A stretch of DNA of 64,000 nucleotides. Source: Chloroflexota bacterium (GTDB lineage: Bacteria > Chloroflexota > Anaerolineae > Aggregatilineales > Phototrophicaceae). The stretch is taken from contig WTGC01000140.1 of the NCBI GenBank assembly GCA_011523705.1, positions 62,001 through 126,000 on the forward strand, in the 5' to 3' direction. A program made the position numbers and the translations under genes. The notes beneath the pieces are model-generated. The model had not been told where the DNA came from, searched no databases, and worked only from the letters and a program-made list of their open reading frames with translations. Shown piece by piece: positions 18,627-26,572 of the stretch. How positions within the stretch are numbered: the stretch's first letter is position 1; each line of letters starts with the position of its first letter.

Positions 18627-20249
18627 ATGAAAGTGGCAAGCGTCCGCCAATTGCGTGCGATTGAAGCGGCCGCCGACCGCTCAGTGATGAGCTACGAGCG
18701 GATGATGCAAAATGCGGGCGCCGCCGCCAGCGCGTGCCTCCAGCGCCATTGCGCGATCGACAATGCGACCAGGATCGTGATTCTGATCGGCAAGGGCAAC
18801 AATGGCGGCGACGGTCTGGTCATGGCGCGCGATCTGGCGCGCACCACTGACGCGGATATCAGGCTTTACCTGCTGGAAGCGCGAGATTTGAGCGACAAGA
18901 ATTACCAAGCAGCGCTCAGCGATGGGCTTCCACTCACTGTTGCGACAGACGACTGCGGCGGCCAGAGCCTGACCCGGTTCATCATGAACACCGATATCCT
19001 TGTCGATGCTGTACTCGGGATCGGCGGGCGCCCCCCGCTGCGAGGGGAGGCGTCCAAGCTGCTGGTAGCGGTGAACGAATGCTTGCGCGGGCGGGCGAAG
19101 GAGGCGGAAAAGCGCCACAATTTCACTCCTGGCTCGGATCGCGCTTCTCACCTGGAGCGGCGTCCGTTCATATTGGCCATTGATTGCCCAAGCGGAATCG
19201 ACTGCGACACGGGCGAAGCCGACGAGAAGGTCATCGCCGCGGACGCAACGATTTCGTTCATCGCGGGCAAGCCGGGTATGTTTGCTTTTCCGGCCGCAGG
19301 ATTCGTCGGCAACCTGCAAATAGCCGCGATCGGCATCCCGGACGGTCTTCCCGAATTAGACCAAGTCAAAGCGAAAGTCGTGGACAAGCGCCTTGCGTCT
19401 TCGCTCTTGCCCGCCCGCCCACTCGACGGTCACAAGGGCACTTTCGGGAAAGTCATGGTCGCGGCCGGCTCGTCAAACTACATCGGCGCAATCGCCCTCG
19501 CGGCGGAATCGGCTTATCGCGCTGGCGCCGGCCTGGTAACCATCGCCGCTACCCGCCGGCTCTGCGAAATTGCCGCGAGCCGCCTGCGCGAACCGACCTG
19601 GCTGCCCTTGCCGGAAGCGGACGGCGCTATCGCCGAGCGCGCTGCGGAGCCGGTAATCGAGGAGGCGACCCGTTACGATGCCCTGCTCGTCGGTTGTGGA
19701 CTTGGCACGCAAGACAGTACCCGGGGGTTCCTGCGCCGACTGCTTGCGAGCGGATCGCTGCCGCCGCTTGTCCTGGACGCCGACGCCTTGAATTTCTTGG
19801 CTCAGGACACGGAGTTGTGGGCGTGCTTGCCGCCGGATACCATCATCACGCCGCACCCCGGCGAGCTGGCGCGCATGACGAGCCGGAGCGCGCGCGAGAT
19901 CAACGCAGACCGCTGGCATGTCGCCCACCAATGCGCTGATGCGTGGCAGGTCGTGCTTGTTCTCAAAGGCGCGCATACGCTGGTGGCGGCGCCTGATGGC
20001 CGGGTCAGCGTCATTCCCTTCAAGACGGACGCGCTCAGCACCGCGGGTACCGGTGATGTGCTCGCCGGTTTGATCGCCGGCTTGCGCGCGCAGGGACTCG
20101 GCGCCTTCGACAGCGCCTGCCTTGGCGCTTATGCGCATGCTCTGGCTGGAGAGATCGCGGCCGAAAACGCGGGCAGCAGCCGCAGCGTCATCGCTGGCGA
20201 TGTTCTGTCTGCAATTGGACGGTCATTCGCGGCTTTGGAGGCGCCTTAG
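18627..20249 (+). CDS. nnr: Bifunctional NAD(P)H-hydrate repair enzyme (epimerase + dehydratase)
   Basis: 540 residues from ATG 18627 with AGAAGG six bases upstream. The N-terminal YjeF_N half (about 1-225) has the NAD(P)HX epimerase motifs GKGNNGGDGLVMARDL and LAIDCPSGIDCDTG. The C-terminal half (about 255-535) is the ADP-dependent dehydratase: HKGTFGKVMVAAGSSNYIGA, VLDADALNFL, ITPHPGELARM and TAGTGDVLAGLIAGL. It restores NADH and NADPH from their hydrated, useless forms. The loop around residues 140-175 is longer than usual and basic. It converges on the small membrane-protein operon with a two-base gap. Confidence 0.94.
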   Translation: MKVASVRQLRAIEAAADRSVMSYERMMQNAGAAASACLQRHCAIDNATRIVILIGKGNNGGDGLVMARDLARTTDADIRLYLLEARDLSDKNYQAALSDGLPLTVATDDCGGQSLTRFIMNTDILVDAVLGIGGRPPLRGEASKLLVAVNECLRGRAKEAEKRHNFTPGSDRASHLERRPFILAIDCPSGIDCDTGEADEKVIAADATISFIAGKPGMFAFPAAGFVGNLQIAAIGIPDGLPELDQVKAKVVDKRLASSLLPARPLDGHKGTFGKVMVAAGSSNYIGAIALAAESAYRAGAGLVTIAATRRLCEIAASRLREPTWLPLPEADGAIAERAAEPVIEEATRYDALLVGCGLGTQDSTRGFLRRLLASGSLPPLVLDADALNFLAQDTELWACLPPDTIITPHPGELARMTSRSAREINADRWHVAHQCADAWQVVLVLKGAHTLVAAPDGRVSVIPFKTDALSTAGTGDVLAGLIAGLRAQGLGAFDSACLGAYAHALAGEIAAENAGSSRSVIAGDVLSAIGRSFAALEAP

Positions 20250-20251
20250 CT

Positions 20252-20470
20252 TCAGTCATTCAGCCGCGCTTTCGCCATCCGCTTGGCTTCTTCCAAGCTC
20301 GCGTCCATCTCCACTTCGGCGCTGCCGGCGCCAAACTGAGTCAGGTCTTTCCGCCGGACGGCGCCCTTCTGCTTGATATGCAGCAACGCGTAAAGGGCGC
20401 CAATCACGATGCCGAGAAGGATGCCGATAAAGGTAGCGCTGTCATCCAGTTGAGGACGGCTGAGTTTCAT
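20252..20470 (-). CDS. Small single-pass membrane protein
   Basis: 72 residues, not assigned. One helix at about 13-32 (FIGILLGIVIGALYALLH) followed by a charged tail that ends EEAKRMAKARLND; this resembles YtxH-like small proteins in layout only. Its start lies 29 bases inside the end of the upstream gene, and it is the last gene of a three-gene membrane operon (21244 to 20252). Confidence 0.6.
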   Translation of the reverse strand: MKLSRPQLDDSATFIGILLGIVIGALYALLHIKQKGAVRRKDLTQFGAGSAEVEMDASLEEAKRMAKARLND

Positions 20471-20963
20471 CCTGATGTTCCGGTGTCAATTCATTCGTGG
20501 CGACGAGCGCGCGAATTCGAATCAATTCGCGCAAAAATGCGAGCAAACCAGAAAGAAAACTCTTGATCTGAATCAGCGGATCGACTGCGTTGCTGTTGAT
20601 GAACTGCGCCGTTGCCTTGCTCAAGCGCGTCGTCTCCCTGGCATTATCCAGAATGGGTTGGACTTCCGTCTTCAGCATGATCAGAAAGCCGGCTGCTTGC
20701 AGCATTAGAATAGCAAATGCCGTAATGATCAACATGAATTCCAGAAGCAGAATCAACAAAAATACATCTCGGAAAATCCGAATGAGCGGCGCCCAGGATT
20801 CCGCGTCGGTCAGCGCCACGGCCAGGGCGGCGGCCAAAAGAATCAGGATGATCAAGATTCCCAGAATCGCTAGAATTTTGATCAATCTTGTGATCTTGGG
20901 ACTGGAGGATTCAGCTGTCCGCAGCGCGTTGCTCCCGCCGGTGTCGACCTCATTTTCGGCCAT
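20442..20963 (-). CDS. Two-helix membrane protein of unknown function
   Basis: 173 residues from ATG 20963, which is three bases below the previous stop; longer upstream readings overlap the previous gene and are Arg-rich. Two long Ile/Leu-rich helices at about 25-50 and 62-90 are followed by an amphipathic region (LKTEVQPILDNARETTRLSKATAQFIN) that could form a coiled coil, similar in layout to DUF948-type proteins. Function unknown. The 3' end overlaps the next small gene by 29 bases. Confidence 0.65.
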   Translation of the reverse strand: MAENEVDTGGSNALRTAESSSPKITRLIKILAILGILIILILLAAALAVALTDAESWAPLIRIFRDVFLLILLLEFMLIITAFAILMLQAAGFLIMLKTEVQPILDNARETTRLSKATAQFINSNAVDPLIQIKSFLSGLLAFLRELIRIRALVATNELTPEHQDETQPSSTG

Positions 20964-20965
20964 GA

Positions 20966-21244
20966 TCAGCGCCGTGTCACCGGCGTCGTCGATTCCGCTG
21001 TTAGAACATGCGCAAATATCAACAGAGCGACCGCGGTGACGGAAGCGGGCAATAAATGAATGACGCCGATGCGCAAAAGGTCGATATCCAAATAACCGCC
21101 GATATATTGTCCCAAGAGAAACCCAACCCAACTCGTGACTATAAACAGCACCATGCGGCGCGCGTTTCCGCCCAGGACGACATGAAAGCCAAGTCCGTAC
21201 AGGGTGGCAATCACAAAGGCGAAAATGAACACAGGGTTTGGCAT
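20966..21244 (-). CDS. Small three-helix membrane protein
   Basis: 92 residues with hydrophobic stretches at about 4-24, 30-50 and 62-82; not recognised. It is the first gene of the three-gene membrane operon, with promoter GTGACT-17-TACACT upstream and a two-base gap to the next gene. Confidence 0.6.
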   Translation of the reverse strand: MPNPVFIFAFVIATLYGLGFHVVLGGNARRMVLFIVTSWVGFLLGQYIGGYLDIDLLRIGVIHLLPASVTAVALLIFAHVLTAESTTPVTRR

Positions 21245-21285
21245 GATAGTTGCGAATCAATTAACAGGTGGTAAAATCTCATATT

Positions 21286-21314
21286 AGTGTAGCATAAAGC
21301 GCACGTCCAGTCAC
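21286..21314 (-). promoter_or_regulatory. Promoter of the small membrane-protein operon
   Basis: On the minus strand GTGACT (21309-21314), 17 bases, then TACACT (21286-21291) preceded by TGC, an extended -10. Confidence 0.45.
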
Positions 21315-21332
21315 GTCTGCGCGGTCCATACC

Positions 21333-22505
21333 ATGAACGTCATCGACCTCGAAATACTGATTCCAGCATCACCGGAATTCATATGGCGTTTCATGGGCGA
21401 CCTTTCCGCGATTCCGCAATGGTACGAAGAAGTCGTTTCGGTGTCGTTTCTCTCAACGCAGCGAGAAGGACGTGGAACGCGCTGGCGGCACTCCACGATA
21501 AGAGGGAATGACGTCATCGTAGAAATCAGCGCTTGGTATGACACGCTGGGATATGAATATCGAATTGTGGACGGAACGAAGTTCGTCGACAATCAGGGGC
21601 GGATTCGATTGCATGAAGTCACCGACGGCACCTTGGTTCGCTGGACCTTCCAGTATGCGCCGGGCGGCATGCTCGGCGGCATTCGGAACGCGATGCGTCT
21701 CAAACGAAACACAACCAATCAAATCCAGGACAGCCTGAGAAATCTGCATCAGTTGATTATGCAAGAGTCGGGCGGCATTTCCACGCACGAAGCGAAAGCG
21801 AGCATGCAAGCGGCACCCGATGTATCCGAACGACTGAGTTACCGGCCGCGGCACCCGTCTGCCTTTCAAGACGTCGCCGAGGAAGATGGCGTCGAAGATG
21901 ACACGACTCTGTCGGAGCGGTTTCCGCTGTCCTACGACCTGGAGTTGGAACCCGAACCTTTGCCGCAGCTGGCCGAGACCGATACCAAACCAAATCCCGT
22001 GGTCTTGGGGGCCGGCGACGAACTAATCTCTGATGAGGAGCCCGATCCCGAGCTGGACGATACCAGACCGGTAGAAGTTGAAACCTTGCTGGCCGAAATT
22101 CCACCATTTGAAAGTCAGCGCCCGCAGCCGGAGCCTGAACCCGTGGTAGCGGAGGAGCCGGCGCCAGAACCCATTGCCGCTCCCGTGCCGCTAGCTGCGG
22201 CAGTCCCGCCACAGCCGCTTGACGATTCATCACAGCTTAGCGTTTTCGAAATCTTTGGCTTGCAAAAGCCTAGCGAAGCGAGAGCCGGAGAGGAGGCGCC
22301 TTCCGGCGCGAGAGAGAGCGAGACCAAGCGTCCGGATTCCCGACAAGGGACGCCGATTAACACACGACAGAACGATCTGGCGGAAAGCCGGGAAGCTCGC
22401 CAGAAATCGACAAAAGCAGATGCGCCCTGCCCCAGCAGAGCGCCTATATCAGGTTGGCGGCGCAGCGCCCGCAGGAACAAGACACTGCTCAGAACGCATA
22501 TCTAG
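21333..22505 (+). CDS. SRPBCC (START-like) domain protein with long acidic tail; probable frameshift near 3' end
   Basis: 390 residues as read. Residues 1-150 form a polyketide-cyclase/START-like fold: LEILIPASPEFIWRFMGDLSAIPQWYEEV, then strands to RWTFQYAPGGMLGGI. This fold binds hydrophobic ligands. Residues 160-330 are acidic and Pro/Glu-rich, likely disordered. The last 35 residues turn Arg- and Ser-rich. In the +1-shifted frame from about 22425 to the TGA at 22610-22612 a more natural segment reads on (SAYIRLAAQRPQEQD and so on), which one lost C in the CCC at 22425-22427 would join to the main frame. Either the gene is damaged or the assembly has a one-base error. Function unknown. Confidence 0.7.
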   Translation: MNVIDLEILIPASPEFIWRFMGDLSAIPQWYEEVVSVSFLSTQREGRGTRWRHSTIRGNDVIVEISAWYDTLGYEYRIVDGTKFVDNQGRIRLHEVTDGTLVRWTFQYAPGGMLGGIRNAMRLKRNTTNQIQDSLRNLHQLIMQESGGISTHEAKASMQAAPDVSERLSYRPRHPSAFQDVAEEDGVEDDTTLSERFPLSYDLELEPEPLPQLAETDTKPNPVVLGAGDELISDEEPDPELDDTRPVEVETLLAEIPPFESQRPQPEPEPVVAEEPAPEPIAAPVPLAAAVPPQPLDDSSQLSVFEIFGLQKPSEARAGEEAPSGARESETKRPDSRQGTPINTRQNDLAESREARQKSTKADAPCPSRAPISGWRRSARRNKTLLRTHI

Positions 22506-22603
22506 TTGCGAATCCACGACTTGCTTACGAGCGTCAGACACAGGTTCTGGACCAAGAAGCAAAACGCCCGCTCGCGGCGGACGTCAGTCCAAGTCTATCG
22601 CTG

Positions 22604-22676
22604 GGTGGATGAAGGGGCTCGAACCCTCAACCGCCTGAACCACAATCAGGTGCTCTGCCATTGAGCTACATCCACC
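22604..22676 (-). tRNA. tRNA-His (anticodon GTG)
   Basis: The minus strand folds as a full cloverleaf. The acceptor is GTGGATG with CATCCAC, preceded by the G-1 that marks histidine tRNAs and faces C73. The D arm is GCTC/GAGC, the anticodon arm CCTGA-TTGTGGT-TCAGG gives GTG, and the T arm is GAGGG-TTCGAGC-CCCTT. After C73 the DNA reads CAG, so CCA is not encoded and must be added; a CCA-adding enzyme gene is at 62366-63769. Confidence 0.95.
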
Positions 22677-22804
22677 ATAATCGCTACTCAATATACCATG
22701 CCGACGGGGGAAAATCCAGTATCATATCGGCTGGGAGTGGTGATTTGAGTGACATGCGCTTCAGCACTCCCGCGGCGAGAGGGTCTTGTCGCCGCTCGTC
22801 TGAA

Positions 22805-23458
22805 TCAAAAGCACTCCGGCTTCTTCTGCAACATGACAACTTGAGCCGAACTCCCCTTGCAGTCGACGACCTCGATCTGCGCGTCAAATCCATTTTCGCC
22901 GAAGAAGGCATGAATATATTCTTCACACAGCATTTCACTGCTCTGACCAGTCACGCGGTAGATGCCTCGAATCAGCGCTTTGACCCGGTCGCCTCCGTTT
23001 AGCTGCCCGGTTAGAACGAAGTCAGCGCTGCCGTCCCGAGTGAGAATACGCTTCAATTCGGCCAGCATATCCGGTCGAAATACAAAGGCAGTGGGGAAAG
23101 TACATACGATCGCCGCAAATGACGACGACTTCAAGGGCAAATGGAATACATCCGCGCGCAGTATGGGCGTGCGAAGACCCTTCCGCCACAGCTTGCGCTG
23201 TGTGATTCTTCCCATAGCGTTCGAAAGGTCGAGCGCGACCGTTCGATAGCCCGCCTCCAATAGATCGACCTGCAGATCTCCCGTGCCATGCGCCAGTTCC
23301 AGCACCGTGTCGTATTCTGGCGGTCCCATAAAGGGAAAGATGCTGCGTTGCCAGCAGCGCCATTGACCGAGTGAAGCGATCCGGCTCACCACATCGTAAG
23401 TGAATGCCACTTCGTTATAGAGCAGGCGAAAGCCAAAGCGCCGAATTCGATTCAGCAT
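22805..23458 (-). CDS. Class I SAM-dependent methyltransferase
   Basis: 217 residues from ATG 23458; this start overlaps the GDPD stop by seven bases. The SAM-binding motif I is VLELAHGTGDLQVDLLEAG, with motif II acid in VALDLSN and motif IV around ADVFHLPLKSSSFAAIVCTFP. The N-terminal RLLYNEVAFTYDVVSRIASLGQW is like the UbiE/small-molecule methyltransferases that act on lipids or quinones. The substrate is unknown. Coupling to a glycerophosphodiesterase may hint at lipid metabolism. Confidence 0.82.
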   Translation of the reverse strand: MLNRIRRFGFRLLYNEVAFTYDVVSRIASLGQWRCWQRSIFPFMGPPEYDTVLELAHGTGDLQVDLLEAGYRTVALDLSNAMGRITQRKLWRKGLRTPILRADVFHLPLKSSSFAAIVCTFPTAFVFRPDMLAELKRILTRDGSADFVLTGQLNGGDRVKALIRGIYRVTGQSSEMLCEEYIHAFFGENGFDAQIEVVDCKGSSAQVVMLQKKPECF

Positions 23459-24216
23459 GGTTTCAGCGCGCCGATGATAAGTCCCGGCTCGTCCGTCATG
23501 ATGGCGTTGACGCCGAGGTCGCGCAGCGCGATCGCCCGTTGCGGGTCGTTGACCGTCCACACGTTGACGATGTAGCCCTGCGCCCGAGCCCAATTCATAT
23601 AGCCCTGGTCGACCATGTCATGCCGCGGATGACGCGCCTCGTGCCACAATTTCTTTAGAGGAAGATAATGTTCGGCCGGCATGTCGGGCTGATAAAGAAA
23701 GCCCATCATGACCATGGGCATCAGGCCGCGAAGGCGCTGAAGCACGACCGGATCGAAACAGGACACGATAATTCGCTCGCGCATGTTGTGGCGTCTTATG
23801 CATTGGGCGAGCTGTCTCTCCATGCGATCCAGCGAATCCTGCGAGGACTTAATCTCGATGTTGATGAACAGGTCACTGCCGAAAGCTTCGAAGACTTCGT
23901 CAAGCGTCGGGATGGGCTCGCCAGCAAATGAATCAGAGAACCAGGAACCGGCATCCAAGCGCTTGATCTCCGCCAATGTCAAATCGGCTACGGAACCAAA
24001 CCCATCAGTCGTCGCGTCGACCAATTCGTCGTGAATGACGACGAGATGTCCATCGCGCGAAAGGCGCAGATCAAGCTCAATGCCGTCGGCGCCCTCGGCG
24101 CGGGCAAGCTCAAATGCCGCCAGTGTATTCATCGGCGCCTGTGCCATCGCGCCCCGATGGCCAAATACCAATGTCTCACCAGAGTTGAAGGCTTCGCGGA
24201 TCCTGCGACTGGTCAT
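23452..24216 (-). CDS. Glycerophosphodiester phosphodiesterase
   Basis: 254 residues. Hydrolyses glycerophosphodiesters to glycerol-3-phosphate and an alcohol. FGHRGAMAQAPMNTLAAFELARAEGADGIELDLRLS contains the catalytic HR, the N and the E-x-D metal site; VVIHDE gives the second catalytic histidine. IEIKS and VNVWTVND complete the TIM-barrel motifs. There is no signal peptide, so it is cytosolic. The methyltransferase follows with a seven-base overlap. Confidence 0.92.
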   Translation of the reverse strand: MTSRRIREAFNSGETLVFGHRGAMAQAPMNTLAAFELARAEGADGIELDLRLSRDGHLVVIHDELVDATTDGFGSVADLTLAEIKRLDAGSWFSDSFAGEPIPTLDEVFEAFGSDLFINIEIKSSQDSLDRMERQLAQCIRRHNMRERIIVSCFDPVVLQRLRGLMPMVMMGFLYQPDMPAEHYLPLKKLWHEARHPRHDMVDQGYMNWARAQGYIVNVWTVNDPQRAIALRDLGVNAIMTDEPGLIIGALKPC

Positions 24217-24239
24217 GGCTGTGATAAGAGACTGCGAGA

Positions 24240-24566
24240 CTAAATGAAGATTTGCAGGTCGTCGCCCATGATTCTGACCTCAAACCAGGGCACGTCTATC
24301 TCGGCCGGGCTGCGCGTCGCCTTGCCGCTTCGAAGATCAAAGCGCCCGCCGTGACGCGGACATTCAATCTCGTGTCCGATGAGCTTGCTAGGCCGGTCTT
24401 GCAGATCATAAGCCAGCACGTTTCCATCGTGCGTACATAAATCTTCAATCGCGTAGATCTTTCCACCGACATTGAAAACGGCAATCCAGCGGTTGTTCAC
24501 ACCGAAGACCTCCCGTTGTCCCGGCGGCAATTCACTTGCGGAACACAAGGTCACCCACTCAGCCAT
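24240..24566 (-). CDS. Rieske-type [2Fe-2S] ferredoxin, last gene of the suf operon
   Basis: 108 residues from ATG 24566, overlapping the sufU stop by eight bases. The cluster ligands are C44-T-H46 and C69-PR-H72 in ECPRHGGRFDLRSG, the complete Rieske pattern; the fold matches small NirD-like or dioxygenase ferredoxins. As the last member of an iron-sulfur assembly operon it may be an electron donor during assembly or a scaffold-linked carrier; neither is proven by sequence. Confidence 0.9.
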   Translation of the reverse strand: MAEWVTLCSASELPPGQREVFGVNNRWIAVFNVGGKIYAIEDLCTHDGNVLAYDLQDRPSKLIGHEIECPRHGGRFDLRSGKATRSPAEIDVPWFEVRIMGDDLQIFI

Positions 24567-24978
24567 TGCTGCTTCCTTCATCTTCAATCAGCTGCCACTT
24601 TTCGACGCCCACCGCCCCATAGGCGCCAACGACAAGCACCTTCAACGGCAGCAGCGCGCATTTCACCCGATTGATGCTCAAGCGCAGGCCTATGTTGTCC
24701 AACAGCTGCTGCTTATCGATTTGTCGCGCTTCGGCGAGCGTCATGGCCAAGAGCTGCTCGCCAAACATAGAAGCGGCCGCCTGGCTAATCGCGCAGCCTT
24801 CGCCATCCCAACCGACCTCGGTGATGATACCGGCCTGATCCAGGCGCAGGGTCAGGCGCAGGGAGTCGCCACAGAGCGGGTTGCATTCTTCATGGTCGAA
24901 GTCGTTCGGCTCGAGCAAGCCCCAATTGCGTTGATGGCGCGCGTGATCCAGGATGAGCTCGCGAAACATATCTTCCAT
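24559..24978 (-). CDS. sufU: SufU-like iron-sulfur assembly protein
   Basis: 139 residues from ATG 24978 (MEDMFRELILDHARHQRNWG). SufU proteins are zinc-dependent sulfur acceptors of the desulfurase in Gram-positive SUF systems. The ligands C36 and D38 (NPLCGD), C62 (GEGCAIS) and C107 (VKCALLP) are all present. The distance from the second to the third cysteine is 45 residues, close to IscU rather than the longer spacing of Bacillus SufU, while VKCALLP is of SufU type. It lies 119 bases downstream of sufD and overlaps the Rieske gene. Confidence 0.9.
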   Translation of the reverse strand: MEDMFRELILDHARHQRNWGLLEPNDFDHEECNPLCGDSLRLTLRLDQAGIITEVGWDGEGCAISQAAASMFGEQLLAMTLAEARQIDKQQLLDNIGLRLSINRVKCALLPLKVLVVGAYGAVGVEKWQLIEDEGSSNG

Positions 24979-25097
24979 GCTGAGAATCTCTCTCAATGCA
25001 AAAGGCGCACCGATTGGATGCGCCTTGAATTATAGCGCTTCTGCCCTGCCCGTCTACAGACTTCGCGACGAAACGGTCTCGACGAGCGGACAAAAGC

Positions 25098-26432
25098 CTA
25101 GCCGATGATCTTCGCCTCGATTTCCGCCATCAGTCGCTGACGCACGCGCTCGAAGGGGATGCGCTGCAGCAATTCATCGAAGAAGCCCTCGATGATCATC
25201 AGCTGCGCCTGCGGACGAGTGATGCCGCGGCTCATCAAATAGTAGATAGGCTCTTCCTCGAGCGTGCCGAATGTAGCGGCGTGAGAACAGGCGACATCAT
25301 CCGCTTCAATCTCCAAGCCCGGAATGCTGTCCATGCGCGCCTCATCGCTGAGCAGCAGATTGCGGCAGACTTGATAGCCGTCTATTCGCTGCATCTGCGG
25401 AAGCGACTTGATCATCCCCTGCCAGAGCGTGCGCGCCCGGTCACGGGCGGCGCCCTTGAACAAGAGATCGGTATTGGTCAGCGGCGCATTGTGGTTCTGC
25501 TGCGTGTCGAGGTCGAAGAATTGATCGCGATCGGCGAAGAAGAAGCCGCTCACGCGCGCGTTGGCGCCTTGCCCGACGGCGTCCACCTCGATAAATGCCT
25601 TGGTAAGCCGGCTGCCCATGACGCCATTAACCCAATCCAACTGGGCATCGCGGCCGACGATGCCCCGCTGGTGACTGAATTCAAAGGTCTCGCGATTCCA
25701 ATCTTGCAGCGAGACATAACGCAGGTTGCCAGCGTCGCCGACGATGAGTTCGGTCGCGCCGATGTAGGCCGACTGCGCATGAGCCTCGGCCGATGCGTAT
25801 TCCACTTGCATGGTCGCCTGCGCGTTTTCTTCCACGACTACCAGGACATGCCCCATCGCCGTTCCAGCAGATGTGTTGAAACACACGACGTGCAATGGCA
25901 ATTCGGCAATCGTATTGCGCGGTACATGAACGAATACGCCATAATCCCAAAGCGCGGCATGCAGCGCCGCGAACTTGCCGTCAGTTGGTCTTACCGCTTG
26001 CGTCATCAGGCGCCGCGCAACCAGCTCACTGTGATCTCGCAGAGCCGTCCGCAAGTCAGTGAAGATCACCCCTTGCTTTGCCAGCGATTGCGCCCTCTCG
26101 GATCTGACGACTTTGCCATCAACAAAAACCAGCAAGCCGCCCTGCTCAGCGCCGGTCAGCGGCTCGAGATTCTTCGCCGGAACGACATCGGCGGTGGCGC
26201 CATTCGCCTGGATCAGCCGCTCGGCTTCATGCCAGCGGATATGACGATAATCGGTCCGCCGCCATTCTTCCTCCTGATAAGGCATGGGTGTATTCCGATA
26301 AATCTCCCAAGCCTCGCGACGCCGCGCCCGCAGCCATTCCGGTTCGTCATGCGCGTCGCTCAAGGACTGAACATCAGCCCAGCTATAGCTTGGCGCTTGC
26401 GGCAGCGCCGATCGTCTGCGTACTACTGCCAC
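25098..26432 (-). CDS. sufD: SUF complex subunit SufD
   Basis: 444 residues. Partner of SufB in the SufBCD scaffold that builds Fe-S clusters on the cytosolic side. The N-terminal helical part EEEWRRTDYRHIRW is typical; the beta-helix core has VHVPRNTIAELPLHVVC and the C-terminal end has DDVACSHAATFGTLEEEPIYYLMSRGITRPQAQLMIIEGF, with the conserved Cys-x-His. It is separated from sufB by 140 bases that hold a REP-like double hairpin, yet the direction is the same. Confidence 0.95.
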   Translation of the reverse strand: MAVVRRRSALPQAPSYSWADVQSLSDAHDEPEWLRARRREAWEIYRNTPMPYQEEEWRRTDYRHIRWHEAERLIQANGATADVVPAKNLEPLTGAEQGGLLVFVDGKVVRSERAQSLAKQGVIFTDLRTALRDHSELVARRLMTQAVRPTDGKFAALHAALWDYGVFVHVPRNTIAELPLHVVCFNTSAGTAMGHVLVVVEENAQATMQVEYASAEAHAQSAYIGATELIVGDAGNLRYVSLQDWNRETFEFSHQRGIVGRDAQLDWVNGVMGSRLTKAFIEVDAVGQGANARVSGFFFADRDQFFDLDTQQNHNAPLTNTDLLFKGAARDRARTLWQGMIKSLPQMQRIDGYQVCRNLLLSDEARMDSIPGLEIEADDVACSHAATFGTLEEEPIYYLMSRGITRPQAQLMIIEGFFDELLQRIPFERVRQRLMAEIEAKIIG

Positions 26433-26460
26433 GTATGTTCTCCTTTGGTAAATCAGATTG

Positions 26461-26534
26461 GTAGGGGCGACTTACCAAGTCGCCCGCAAACTCATTTCGT
26501 TAGCGCGGCGGGCGACCAGGTTGGTCGCCCCTAC
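26461..26534. repeat. REP-like element with two nested hairpins
   Basis: Outer arms GTAGGGGCGAC (26461-26471) and GTCGCCCCTAC (26524-26534) are perfect inverted repeats. Each arm is also a hairpin: GGGCGACTTACCAAGTCGCCC on the left (7-bp stem, 7-base loop) and its counterpart GGGCGACC-aggtt-GGTCGCCC on the right. It fills most of the 140-base gap between sufB and sufD. No second copy is present in the window, so mobility is inferred from structure only. Confidence 0.7.
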
Positions 26535-26572
26535 GAGTTCTGCATGTGCGGGAAAAATGCTAGGGAAGACGC

